NCBI RefSeq assembly: GCF_900090225.1
Contig: NZ_FMHY01000002.1
Span: 4,092,001-4,156,000, forward strand
Direction of reading: 5' to 3'
DNA from: Micromonospora eburnea
GTDB lineage: Bacteria; Actinomycetota; Actinomycetes; Mycobacteriales; Micromonosporaceae
Length of the DNA stretch: 64,000 nucleotides
The translations under genes were made by a program, and so were the position numbers. The notes beneath the pieces were generated by a model. The model was not told the DNA's origin. It saw only the letters and a list, made by a program, of their open reading frames with translations, and did not search any database. Shown here one piece after another: positions 43,784 through 52,845 of this stretch. Numbering within the stretch: position 1 is the stretch's first letter; each line of letters starts with the position of its first letter.

Positions 43784-46080
43784 GCGGACTCCCCCGTGGT
43801 CTGGTCGACGGCGACGAGGCGCAGCTCGCAGCCATATCCGGCCCCCCGGTGATCGGTCAGCCAGGTCTGCTCGGGGGTGGGTAGCATCTCGGTGACGGTC
43901 AGTCGGGCCGCCGGGTCGGAGCGGTGCAGCCGGCGGGCGGCCTTGGCGAGGATGTTCACGTAGACCGGGCTGTCGAAGTCCACGTAGAACGGTCGCGGCT
44001 CGGCCGGGGAGACCACGAAGACGAAGCGGGGCAGGTCGTGCGCGTCACGCCACCGGCGGGCCCGCACGTACCGCCGGGCCTCGACCTTCTCCGTCGCGAA
44101 GTCCAGGGCCTCGGCGGCGAACCGCCACGACTCCCGGGCCACCACCATCCGGTCCACGGTCACCCGGGGCGAGTGGTCGCCGGCCGAGCGCAGCGCGAAG
44201 CGGTTGATGACCTGGTTGGTCAGGGCGTAGCCGAACACGTCCAGCAGCCCGAACACGGCCCCGTCCGGCAGCACCAGCACCAGGCGGCCGTCCCGCTCCT
44301 CGACCAGTACGTCGGCGCCGAGCACCGTACGCGGGCGGCGCGGATCGGCGCTGTGCCCCACCACGGCGACGAGGTGGTCCCGCGGCCGGTCGAGGGCGGG
44401 TCGGTTGCGGGCCGACCACCGCAGTTGCGGGGTCTCCTTCGGCAGCATGGGCAGCACCCGCGGGCCGGGAAAGTCCCGGTCCGTCTCGTCGAGCAGTTCC
44501 CGGGCGGCGGGGTGCTGCGACACGAACAGCGACTGGTCGAGGGTGTTCGTCGCCACGTGCAGCTCGCCGAGCACGATGGTGCAGTCGCCGCGCCGGACCG
44601 CCTCGGGGTCGTCGGCGACGACGAAGACGTCGGGGCTGACGTACCGGGCGAGGTTCCAGCCGCGCGCCGGCTCGTCGAACGCGTCGCGTACCGCGTCGGC
44701 GATCCCGGCGGCGGAGAGCCGCACCCGGCGGGCGCCCGGCGGGGCGTCAACGATCCGTTCCCACCGCCGCCGCAGCTCCGTCTGGATCCGGTCGGCGTCA
44801 GCGGCGGCACCGGGATACGGCGTCGGCTGGCAGCGCATCCAGAGGGTCGCCAGGTCCACAGTCGACCGTTGGTCGCGCAGCTCCCGGTACGCGGCGCCGA
44901 TCCGCGCCTCGGCGGCCTCGGCGATCCGGTTCGTCAGCCAGCGGGCGGCGGTGAGGCACATTCCCAGCGGCGCCAGCGCGTCGAGCACGGCGGTGCCGGC
45001 CCGGACGGTCGCGGCGCGGCGCGAGTCGGAGTAGGCCACCGCCCGGCACGGTGCGGTCCGGGCGCCCTTCTCGCGCTGTGCCGCGACCCGGGTCAGCTCG
45101 ACGAACGACGCCTCCAGCCCGGCCAGGGCGGCGACGAGCGCGTCGGGCTCGGCGACGGACGACCGCAGTCGCTCGCGTCCGCGTTCGAGAACGGCCAGCT
45201 TCGCCAGGCCAGGCTGCCGCACCGCCGGGTCCGGTATCCGCTCCAACAGGGCACGCAGCTCACGGTCCGGATGGGTACCGGAGGGCACGTCGAGCCGCCA
45301 GACGATCCAGCGCTGCTCCACCATGGTCTGGAGGGCACGCAGCACCTCCGGCAGGGGCCGGTCGACCGCCTCGGCGATCTCCCCCGGTTGCCGCGTACCG
45401 TCGCACAGTTCGAGGATCCGGCGTAGGTGCGGTGCGACGGCCTGCACCGGGCGGCCCGGCAACGACACCCGACCGTCCGCGACCCGGGCGAACGGCACCC
45501 GGAGCGGCGGCAGCCACCGCCGCAGCCCCGGGTCGGCGCCGATCTGCCGGGCCAGCGCGTCCACCGCCCAACTGGACAGGTACACCTCCGACTCGGCGAC
45601 CAGGCGGTCGCCGGGGTCGACCGCCACGCCGCGCCGGGCCGGGTCGAAGCGCCCCCAGCCGACCGGGCCGAAGAAGCCGATGGTGTCGTTCTTGACGCAG
45701 AATCGCTGCCAGTAGTGCGCGACGAGTTCCTCGCGCTGCCGCGGCATGCTGGTCCGGCCGGTGGCCGTGGGCACCCAGGACAGGAAGGGCGCGATCCCGG
45801 AGCCGAGGACGGCCCGGTTCTGCCATCCCACCGCGGCCCGGAAGTCCGGCCTGCCGGCGATCTCCTGGAGGGTCCCGGCGGTACGCACCGCCGCCGCCTC
45901 GAAGCACCGCGCGAACTCGTCCCACTCCGGGCCGGAGAGCGCGTCCGGGACCTTGTCCGCGGCCGGCGCGAGCCCCTCCGGGGCCAACCGCAGTACGCCG
46001 TCGGCCGGAAACCCCGGCCCGCGCAGGGCGAACTGCGGCCACAACCGCCAGCCGCCGGTCAATAGCACGTCATCAGGCAT
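43780..46080 (-). CDS. LanB N-terminal-domain-like protein (candidate PEARL), copy B
   Basis: 766 residues, same architecture as copy A: LWPQFALRGPGFPADGVLRL at the N-terminus, VAHYWQRFCVKNDTIGFFGP near 122, QREKGARTAPCRAVAYSDSRR in the middle, RYVSPDVFVVADDPEAV, and FVDFDSPVYVNILAKAARRL then EMLPTPEQTWLTD at the end. The first 8 nt overlap the MFS gene and the last 4 nt overlap the adenylation gene, so the three are made together. No elimination domain. Probably uses aminoacyl-tRNA on a peptide substrate, by analogy with PEARLs; direct evidence is lacking. Confidence 0.85.
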   Translation of the reverse strand: MPDDVLLTGGWRLWPQFALRGPGFPADGVLRLAPEGLAPAADKVPDALSGPEWDEFARCFEAAAVRTAGTLQEIAGRPDFRAAVGWQNRAVLGSGIAPFLSWVPTATGRTSMPRQREELVAHYWQRFCVKNDTIGFFGPVGWGRFDPARRGVAVDPGDRLVAESEVYLSSWAVDALARQIGADPGLRRWLPPLRVPFARVADGRVSLPGRPVQAVAPHLRRILELCDGTRQPGEIAEAVDRPLPEVLRALQTMVEQRWIVWRLDVPSGTHPDRELRALLERIPDPAVRQPGLAKLAVLERGRERLRSSVAEPDALVAALAGLEASFVELTRVAAQREKGARTAPCRAVAYSDSRRAATVRAGTAVLDALAPLGMCLTAARWLTNRIAEAAEARIGAAYRELRDQRSTVDLATLWMRCQPTPYPGAAADADRIQTELRRRWERIVDAPPGARRVRLSAAGIADAVRDAFDEPARGWNLARYVSPDVFVVADDPEAVRRGDCTIVLGELHVATNTLDQSLFVSQHPAARELLDETDRDFPGPRVLPMLPKETPQLRWSARNRPALDRPRDHLVAVVGHSADPRRPRTVLGADVLVEERDGRLVLVLPDGAVFGLLDVFGYALTNQVINRFALRSAGDHSPRVTVDRMVVARESWRFAAEALDFATEKVEARRYVRARRWRDAHDLPRFVFVVSPAEPRPFYVDFDSPVYVNILAKAARRLHRSDPAARLTVTEMLPTPEQTWLTDHRGAGYGCELRLVAVDQTTGESA

Positions 46081-47302
46081 TGCTGAACACCTTCTGCGGG
46101 GCGGGCGGGACGCCGACCCGGTCCATCCGGGCCAGCGCGATCAGGAAGTTGAGCGTGGCGAGGGTGGCGCAGGCCGCGACGACGACCAGGCTCGCCCGGA
46201 TCCCGACCCCCTGCATCAGGAGGCCGGCGCACAGGAAGCCCAGCGGTCCGGCGATGTTGCTGATCGTCATGACCGCCTGGAGCACCTTGGGCAGCAACTC
46301 GGCCGGGACCCGAGTGCCCAGGATCGTCATGTACGGGGCGTTGGACACCGACACGGCCGCGGCCGAGACGGCAACCGCCGCCACCAGCCCGGCGGGCGGG
46401 AGGGGCAGCGGCAGCAGCCACAGCGGCAGCGCGACGGCGATCATGGCGACGCCGGCCAGCCGAGGCGCCGGCACCCGGCCGGCCACCACGAAGACCCCGA
46501 GCGAACCGAGCAGCGCGCCGGCGCCTTCGGCGGCGACCAGCAGGCCGCCCAGCCGGGCGTTCCCGTCGAAGCTGACGAAGGCGAGCAGCGGCAGGGCGAC
46601 CGCCAGAACCCGGAGCAGGAACCCGTACATCAGCGTGGAGAGCACCGTCTGGGCCAGGAACCGGTCGGCACGCAGGTGACGCAGCCCGGCCAGCACCCCG
46701 CGCGGGCCACCCCGGGCCGGCGCGGACCGGCCGACCCGCGGCACGAACGCCAGCAGCACCAGCGCGGACAGCGCGAACGAGAACGCGTCCAGCCAGAGCA
46801 CCTGGGCCGGTCCGAAGAGCGCGATCAGGGCTCCCGCGATGGCGGGACCGCCGAACGCGGAGACCCCGTAGATGCCGTCCAGGACGCTGTTGGCCCGGGT
46901 GAGCGCGTGCGGGTCGTCGCCGGTCAGGGCGACCGCGAGCACCCGCTGCGACGCGGCGTACGGCACCCCGAACACCCCGATGAGGGCGACCAACGCCAGC
47001 AGGGCGCCCAGGCTGAGCGCGTCGGCGGCGTGCAGCACCGGGACGAGGGCCACGATCGGGGCCCGGGCGATGTCGGCGACGAGCATCGTCCGACGCGCGC
47101 CGAGCCGCTGGATGACGGTGCCGCCCAGGAACCCGAGCAGCGCGATCGGCAGGATCTGCACGGCGAAGACCAGGCCCGTCCGGGCCGCCGACCCGGTGCT
47201 CTCCAGCACCAGCCACGGCAACGCCAGCATCGTCATCTGGGTGCCGACGGAGGACACCCCGCCGGCCAGGTACAGGGCGTTGCGCCCGCTTCGGTGCGCC
47301 AT
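46073..47302 (-). CDS. MFS exporter
   Basis: 409 residues with twelve predicted membrane segments; MFS_3/enterobactin-exporter-like (ALYLAGGVSSVGTQMTMLAL at the start, GFLGGTVIQRLGARRTMLVAD for the loop 2-3 signature, NAPYMTILGTRVPAELLPK). Start ATG shares its last base region with the transcarbamylase stop (TGATG). Position inside the biosynthetic operon indicates product export or self-resistance. Confidence 0.9.
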   Translation of the reverse strand: MAHRSGRNALYLAGGVSSVGTQMTMLALPWLVLESTGSAARTGLVFAVQILPIALLGFLGGTVIQRLGARRTMLVADIARAPIVALVPVLHAADALSLGALLALVALIGVFGVPYAASQRVLAVALTGDDPHALTRANSVLDGIYGVSAFGGPAIAGALIALFGPAQVLWLDAFSFALSALVLLAFVPRVGRSAPARGGPRGVLAGLRHLRADRFLAQTVLSTLMYGFLLRVLAVALPLLAFVSFDGNARLGGLLVAAEGAGALLGSLGVFVVAGRVPAPRLAGVAMIAVALPLWLLPLPLPPAGLVAAVAVSAAAVSVSNAPYMTILGTRVPAELLPKVLQAVMTISNIAGPLGFLCAGLLMQGVGIRASLVVVAACATLATLNFLIALARMDRVGVPPAPQKVFSNA

Positions 47303-48243
47303 CACGCGCCGCCGATCGGGCTCTGGCCGGCGCACCACTCCAGCACGGCACGGGCGCTGTGGTACTTGTTCTCCGCCTGCTGGAAGGCGACGCTGGCCGG
47401 GCCGTCCAGCACGTCCGCCGTGACCTCCTCACCGCGGTGCGCCGGCAGGTCGTGCAGGAACACGGTCGCCCCGCAGCGGTCCATTACGGCGCCGTCGACC
47501 CGGAACGGCGCGAACGCCGTACGCCAGTCGGCCGTCGGCTTCGTCGTGCCGGTGGTCTGCCACCGGGTCGTGTAGACGACGTCCACCTCGGGCAGCGCCG
47601 ACATGTCGTGGCGCTGCTCGATCCTCGCCCCGGTACGCTTCGCGGCCACCTCGGCCCGGTCGAGGAAGCGCGGCTCGACGCCGTAGCCGGGTGGCGTACG
47701 CAGGTGCAGCTCGGTGCCCGGGTACCGGGCCAGCGCGAGGGACAGCGCCGAGGCGGTGTTGTTGCCCTCCCCCACGTACAGCACCCGCAGGCCGTCGATC
47801 GTCGGGAAGTGCTGGGCCAGCGTGGTCAGGTCGGTCAGTGCCTGGGTGGGGTGCTCGGCCGCGCTCATCGCGTTGACCACCGCCATCCGCTGCTGGGCGG
47901 CGTACGCCCGCAGCTCCGACTCGGGGCCGGCGGTCCGGGCGACCAGGACGTCGAGCATGCGCGACAGCACCGCGCCGGTGTCCTCGACCGTCTCGCCGGT
48001 GTTCTCCTGCAGGTCGGCGGGACCGTACGTGATCAGGTGGGCGCCGAGGCGCAGCGCGCCCGCGGAGAAGGCCGTCCTGGTCCGGGTGGACGTCTTGCGG
48101 AACAGGACGCCGACCACGGCGCCGCGCAGGGGTCGGGCGTCCGGGTGCCGTCCGGACGCGTACTCGACGCCCCGCCGCACGATCCAGCGCAGGTCGTCGT
48201 CCGTGAGATCGTCGATCGAGATCAGGTGTTGGCGCGTGGACAT
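47302..48243 (-). CDS. Atypical transcarbamylase (mixed OTC/ATC motifs)
   Basis: 313 residues, aspartate/ornithine carbamoyltransferase fold. Carbamoyl-phosphate site STRTRT at 52-57 and HPTQ at 131-134 are intact. The second-substrate site is unusual: HDLPAHRGEEV at 264 has Asp where ornithine carbamoyltransferases have the ornithine-binding Cys of HCLP, and YTTRWQTTG at 224 replaces the SMG loop and instead resembles the TR-x-Q segment of aspartate carbamoyltransferases. It should carbamoylate an amine that is neither ornithine nor aspartate; given the operon, a carrier-bound or free non-standard amino acid is my inference. Good ribosome site (GGGAGG, 6 nt). Confidence 0.88.
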   Translation of the reverse strand: MSTRQHLISIDDLTDDDLRWIVRRGVEYASGRHPDARPLRGAVVGVLFRKTSTRTRTAFSAGALRLGAHLITYGPADLQENTGETVEDTGAVLSRMLDVLVARTAGPESELRAYAAQQRMAVVNAMSAAEHPTQALTDLTTLAQHFPTIDGLRVLYVGEGNNTASALSLALARYPGTELHLRTPPGYGVEPRFLDRAEVAAKRTGARIEQRHDMSALPEVDVVYTTRWQTTGTTKPTADWRTAFAPFRVDGAVMDRCGATVFLHDLPAHRGEEVTADVLDGPASVAFQQAENKYHSARAVLEWCAGQSPIGGA

Positions 48244-48497
48244 CGGAACCTCCCCGGTCTCCGGGCCGCGCGGCGGCCGGTGGCCCGCCGGTCTCGCGTG
48301 GACGTCCGCGGTCGACGTCTCCCCGACGGACTCAGCCTGTCTGGTCGCCGCCCCGACCGGACAGGGAAGCGGTGGCACGGCTGGCTCGCGGCCACCGCTG
48401 CCGGTTCTTCCCGTCCGCGTGTGCCTCCGGTCGGCGGCACCCGCGGACGTGGCGGCCTCGTCCTGAGCGGGGGCCGGACCGGCGGTGGCGCGCGAGG

Positions 48498-49103
48498 TCA
48501 CAGCAGGCCGGCCCGCAGCGCGTACGCCACGGCGTGGGCGCGGTTACGCAGCCGGTACCGGTGCGTGATGTCGTGCAGGACGCTCGTCACGGTGCGGGGC
48601 GAATAGCACAGCGCCCGGGCGATGTCGCCGGTCTCGTGGCCCTCGGCGACCATGCGCAGCACCGCGCGTTCCCGCTCGGTCAGGACGGCCGCCAGCGCCG
48701 GGTCCCGGGCGACGGCGCCGTGCTCCAGCAGGCCGTCGAGCATGTCGGGCGGCACGATACAGTCGCCGCTCGCGGCGGCGAGCACCGCGTGGACCAGCCG
48801 GTCCGGGCTGGCGTCGCGGCGGCGGAGCAGGCCCCGCGCCCCGGCCGCGATGGCGTGCAGCGCCGCGGCCGCCGCCAGCTCGGCGGCGACGAGGACCACC
48901 TCGGGCCGGTGGGGTTTCGCACGGGTGGCCCGCACCAGGTCGAGGATCTCGTCGCTGACATCGTCGACGATCACGACGGTTACCCAGGCCGGCTCGCCCG
49001 GCACCACCACGGTGATGTCCGGGCAACTGAACAGGGCGCTGGTCGTGCCGGCCTCCAGCACGGGATCCAGCGCGACAACGTTGACGCTTACGGGTTCACC
49101 CAT
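48498..49103 (-). CDS. LuxR-type regulator with receiver-like N-terminus
   Basis: 201 residues. The N-terminal half has receiver-like spacing (VTVVIVDDVSDE and AIAAGARGLLRRRD), with Arg where the switch Lys is normally found. The C-terminal HTH is LTERERAVLRMVAEGHETGDI and YSPRTVTSVLHDI. Its ending RNRAHAVAYALRAGLL is closely matched by the regulator at 56057. AGGAGG lies 6 nt before the ATG. It is divergent from lanM and 254 nt upstream of the transcarbamylase operon, so it is the best candidate for cluster control. No sensor kinase is nearby. Confidence 0.87.
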   Translation of the reverse strand: MGEPVSVNVVALDPVLEAGTTSALFSCPDITVVVPGEPAWVTVVIVDDVSDEILDLVRATRAKPHRPEVVLVAAELAAAAALHAIAAGARGLLRRRDASPDRLVHAVLAAASGDCIVPPDMLDGLLEHGAVARDPALAAVLTERERAVLRMVAEGHETGDIARALCYSPRTVTSVLHDITHRYRLRNRAHAVAYALRAGLL

Positions 49104-49394
49104 CTCGGACCTCCTCGTCGCACTGTCGACATCGAAGTACGGAGCCAGGGGCGCGCACATGGGTAGGACGCACGCCAATTCCGGGCCGGGCACCCGACGG
49201 ACCGGCGCGGACGGGCCGCCTCGGGCCGGGCGAGTCGCCTTCGGCGGGGGGTCCGGCGACGCGGCGTACCAGGGACCCGCGCGGTACCGGCGGTGTCGGG
49301 CACCCATCACGGATCCGGGTCTGGGTGCGGGCCGAGAAAATGTGGGTGTCCTCTACCCATGACCCGGCGATGACGGTGTGGCAACTTACGGAGG

Positions 49395-52300
49395 GTGAGT
49401 CTTCTATCGACACCCGCGGGAGAGAGTTCCGCCACCGACGTACTCGGCCCACGGTGGTGGGCGAGGGCGCAGGCGCAGGCGGACGGCCCGCTCGTGGACG
49501 GCGCGGACTCGTCGCGGCCGGGCTGGGTCGACGTCGTCGAGCAGGCCGTCGCCGCCGCGGCGGCACATCCGGCCGGCCCGCCGCCGGCCGCCGACGAGTG
49601 GCCGGACGCGTTCTCCGTACCGCTGCGACCGTTCCTGGCCGGCGCCGAGGAGCTGCTGGCCGCGGCGGCCCGCCGCCACCTGGCCCCGAACCAGGTCGAG
49701 CTGCGCGCCCTGACGGAGAGTTTCACCGCCGTGCTGGCCCGGCGACTGGCCCGGATCGCGGCGCGCGCCATCGTGCGCGAACTGGAGATGGCCCGGACCG
49801 ACGGGGACCTGGTCGGCGCCGACGGCCGGCAGCGCTTCGCCGACTTCATCGCCCGGTTGTCGGCCCGACCCGGGCTGGTCGCGCTGGTCGGGAGGTACCC
49901 CGTGCTCGCCCGGCTGCTCGGCACGGCCAGCCAGCACGCCACCGAGGCCGCCGTGGAGCTGCTGGCCCGGTTCGGGGCCGACCGCACGGCGATCGTCGGC
50001 GCGTTGCTCGGCGGGGTGGACCCGGGACCGGTCGTCGCGGTGCGGCCCGGTCTGGGCGACCCGCACCGGCGGGGCCGGACGGTGTCGGTCGTCGAGTTCG
50101 CCGACGGTCGCCAGGTGATCTACCGGCCGCGCAGCCCGCAGGCGCTGGCCCGGTTCGGCGCGGTGGTCGACTGGCTCAACGAGCGGGTGCCCGACGTCCG
50201 GCTCCGCACCCCGGCCGTGCTGGCCCGACCCGGGTACGGCTGGGTCGAGTTCGTCGCGCACCGGCCGCTGGACCACGCCGGGCAGGCGGCGGACTTCTAC
50301 CGCCGCGAGGGGGTGCTGCTCGCCGCGCTGTACGCGACCCGCGCGATCGACATCCACTGCGAGAACCTCATCGCCAGCGCCGACCAGCCGGTCCTGATCG
50401 ACGTCGAGACGCTGTTCCACCCGCTGCTGCCGGCGGGGCACACCGTCACCGCCGACCCGGCCGCCGCGGCGCTGGCCGCCTCGGTACGGCGTACCGGGCT
50501 GCTGCCGTACCTGACCGTCGGCGAGTACGGCACGCTCGACTACTCCGGGATGGGTGGCGACCCGGGCGAGACGCGCCCCGACGGGGTGCTGGACTGGGAT
50601 CCCCCGGCGACCGACACGACCCGGCTGGTACGGCGGGCGGCGCCCTTCCCCGGCGCCCGGAACCGCCCGTACGTGGGCGCGGAGCTGCTGGACTCGGCCG
50701 ACCACGAGGCGGCCGTGCTGGCCGGCTTCCGGCTCGGGTACGACGCGATCGTCCGGGACCGGGCCGCGTTCACCGAGCTCCTCCAGGAGTGCCGCGACGT
50801 CGAGATCCGGGTGGTGGCCCGGCGCAGTGGCGGGTACGCCCGGCTGCTGGACGAGTCCACCGGGCCGGATCTGCTGGGTGACGTCGACGACTGGGACAAG
50901 GCCCTGAGTACGCTCCGGGAGGCGTCCGCCCACCATCCGCTCTGGCACGCGCTGGCCCCGTACGAGATCGCCGACCTGCGTTCCGGCGACATCCCGCTAC
51001 TGACCAGCCACCCGGGGACCCGGGACGTCTGGGCCGCCACCGGCGAGCGGATGCCGGATCTGCTCGACCGCAGCGGCCTGGCCGGCGCGGTCTCGACCGT
51101 CGAGGCGATGGACGAGGTCGACCGGGGTGACCAGGAGTGGATCATCTCCGCCAGCCTGGCCGCCCGACGCCCGGTCGGCGGGCACCGGGGCGGGCCGGCG
51201 CTGCCGGGCCCGTCGACCGTCGTGGACGCCGAGCCCGGCCGGCTCCTCGCCGCCGCCTGCGGGCTGGCCGACCAGATCGTCGCCCGGGGCATGACCCAGC
51301 GGGAGGCGGACGGGCGCGGCGGCCGGGTGAACTGGATCGGCCTGCAGGTGGTGGAGGACACCCGGTGGATGGTGCTGCCGATGGGCGCCAGCCTGGGCGA
51401 CGGTTACCTCGGTGTGGCGTTGTTCCTGGCCCAGCTCGCCGAGCTGACCGGCATCGCCCGGTACGCCGAGGTGGCCCGGCGCGCGGTCGGGCCGGTACCG
51501 ACGCTGTGGGCCGTGCTCGGCGGCCGCCCGGACCTGCTCTCCGCCATCGGCTGCGGCGGGACCACCGGGCTGGGCGGGATCGCCTACGGCCTGGCCCGGC
51601 TGTCCACCCTGCTCGGCGACGCGACGCTGGGCGAGTGGGCCGAGACGGCAGTCGAGCTCTCCGCCACCGCGGCCCCCGCCCCAGCGTCGCCCGGCTGGAC
51701 GACGGGTCGTGCCGGCTGCCTCGCCGCGATGGCCGCGGTCCGCGACGAACTCGGCTCGACCGCGGCGGCCCGGCTGGCCGAGGCGTGTGCCGACCGCCTG
51801 GTGGAGCTGGTCGAGCGGACCGACGGCCGGTGCGCGGAGGACGGCGAACCGGTGCTGCCGGGCTTCGCCACCGGGCCGGCCGGCGTCGGCTGGGCGTTGG
51901 CCCGGTTCGCCGAGTCCGGGGCCGACCCGCGGTACGCGCGGGCGGCGCGGCACGCGGTCGCCCGGGCCGGCGCCCCGGCCGACGCGATCGCCGACAGGTC
52001 GTACGGCTGGTGCTCGGGGGCCGCCGGTCTGCTGCTGGCGCGCACCGGACTGGCCGGCGACCCCACGGTCCGGTCGGTCCTGCCGCGGCTCGCCGACCGT
52101 CCGGTGCTGCGCGACCTCAGTCTCTGCCACGGTGAGCTCGGCATCGCCGAGGCGCTGATCGTGGCGGAGGCGGCCGTCCGGGGCCGGACCGCGCGGCAGG
52201 TACGGCGGCGCCGGGCCGGGCAGATCCTGGCCGCCGTCAACCAGCACGCCCCCTACTGCGGGACGCCCGGTGGCATCGCGACCCCCGGGCTGCTCAACGG

Positions 52301-52421
52301 ACTCGCGGGTATCGGATACGGGCTGCTCCGGCTCGGCTTCGCCGAACGGGTGCCCTCGATCCTGCTGCTGCAACCCACGCCACGAAAGCCCGCTGAGGCG
52401 CTGGCTCAGTTCACCCGATGA
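49395..52421 (+). CDS. lanM: Class II lanthipeptide synthetase (LanM)
   Basis: 1,008 residues. The N-terminal dehydratase domain has the kinase-like active site: VIYRPRSPQ (Lys/Arg region), DIHCENLI near 318 and VLIDVETLFHP near 333. The C-terminal LanC-like cyclase domain (about 620-1000) shows the zinc ligands Cys873 (YGWCSGAAG) and Cys911-His912 (LCHGELG), with GCGGTTGLGGIAYG before them. It would phosphorylate and eliminate Ser/Thr and close thioether rings. The GTG start directly abuts GGAGG, an unusually tight spacing, but no better start exists downstream. The precursor gene lies 55 nt after its stop. Confidence 0.95.
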   Translation: MSLLSTPAGESSATDVLGPRWWARAQAQADGPLVDGADSSRPGWVDVVEQAVAAAAAHPAGPPPAADEWPDAFSVPLRPFLAGAEELLAAAARRHLAPNQVELRALTESFTAVLARRLARIAARAIVRELEMARTDGDLVGADGRQRFADFIARLSARPGLVALVGRYPVLARLLGTASQHATEAAVELLARFGADRTAIVGALLGGVDPGPVVAVRPGLGDPHRRGRTVSVVEFADGRQVIYRPRSPQALARFGAVVDWLNERVPDVRLRTPAVLARPGYGWVEFVAHRPLDHAGQAADFYRREGVLLAALYATRAIDIHCENLIASADQPVLIDVETLFHPLLPAGHTVTADPAAAALAASVRRTGLLPYLTVGEYGTLDYSGMGGDPGETRPDGVLDWDPPATDTTRLVRRAAPFPGARNRPYVGAELLDSADHEAAVLAGFRLGYDAIVRDRAAFTELLQECRDVEIRVVARRSGGYARLLDESTGPDLLGDVDDWDKALSTLREASAHHPLWHALAPYEIADLRSGDIPLLTSHPGTRDVWAATGERMPDLLDRSGLAGAVSTVEAMDEVDRGDQEWIISASLAARRPVGGHRGGPALPGPSTVVDAEPGRLLAAACGLADQIVARGMTQREADGRGGRVNWIGLQVVEDTRWMVLPMGASLGDGYLGVALFLAQLAELTGIARYAEVARRAVGPVPTLWAVLGGRPDLLSAIGCGGTTGLGGIAYGLARLSTLLGDATLGEWAETAVELSATAAPAPASPGWTTGRAGCLAAMAAVRDELGSTAAARLAEACADRLVELVERTDGRCAEDGEPVLPGFATGPAGVGWALARFAESGADPRYARAARHAVARAGAPADAIADRSYGWCSGAAGLLLARTGLAGDPTVRSVLPRLADRPVLRDLSLCHGELGIAEALIVAEAAVRGRTARQVRRRRAGQILAAVNQHAPYCGTPGGIATPGLLNGLAGIGYGLLRLGFAERVPSILLLQPTPRKPAEALAQFTR

Positions 52422-52476
52422 GCCACAGCCGACACACCCGTCCACACCACCAGAGAAAGTTGAAAGAGGAGGAACA

Positions 52477-52698
52477 ATGTCCAAGGCAGACAACAAGACT
52501 TTCACGGCCGGCGACGACGCTTCTACCCGTACCCGTGGCACCAACCGGCTGGCGCCGGCCGCGGCCTCGTTCGCGCTGGGTGCGGCCCTGCTGGCCGGGG
52601 TGGTCGTCGCGCCGGAGGCGCCGGCGACCGGCCTGGGCACCGCGGCCCAGGAGCTGATCGGCATCACCGACACCGGATGCTGCGGGGGGAACGACTAG
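52477..52698 (+). CDS. Lanthipeptide precursor peptide
   Basis: 73 residues directly after lanM, with AGAGGAGGA just before the ATG. Polar N-terminus (1-25), a hydrophobic stretch at 26-50 (LAPAAASFALGAALLAG and following), then a tail ending ITDTGCCGGND. The only Cys are 68 and 69, so at most two thioether rings can form, with Thr64 and Thr66 as the nearest partners (Thr51 and Thr55 as others). There is no standard GG cleavage site before the tail. The hydrophobic middle is unusual for a class II leader. Function as LanM substrate rests on position and tail composition. It may also be the scaffold for the LanB-like proteins. Confidence 0.8.
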   Translation: MSKADNKTFTAGDDASTRTRGTNRLAPAAASFALGAALLAGVVVAPEAPATGLGTAAQELIGITDTGCCGGND

Positions 52699-52741
52699 TC
52701 GCGCTCAGGAGTCCTTCGGCGCTCCAGCTGACGCGCCGACT

Positions 52742-52777
52742 GCTCGGGGAGGCCATGCCCGCATGGCCTCCCCGAGC
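52742..52777. terminator. Strong terminator after the precursor gene
   Basis: Perfect 16-bp stem (GCTCGGGGAGGCCATG and complement) with a 4-nt CCCG loop, 43 nt after the precursor stop. Confidence 0.85.
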
Positions 52778-52845
52778 GCGTGACCGGCTAGGCATCGGTC
52801 GACGCGGATAGACCCACGTGGTCACGCCCGGTATCGTCTGCGGAC

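Noticed and set aside
39621..46080. LanB-like proteins annotated as full lantibiotic dehydratases
   Set aside because: They stop after the glutamylation-like domain, about 770 residues, and no elimination domain is present in or near them.
49325..50881. Second long plus-strand frame overlapping lanM
   Set aside because: Out-of-frame shadow. The lanM frame carries the kinase-like and zinc motifs.
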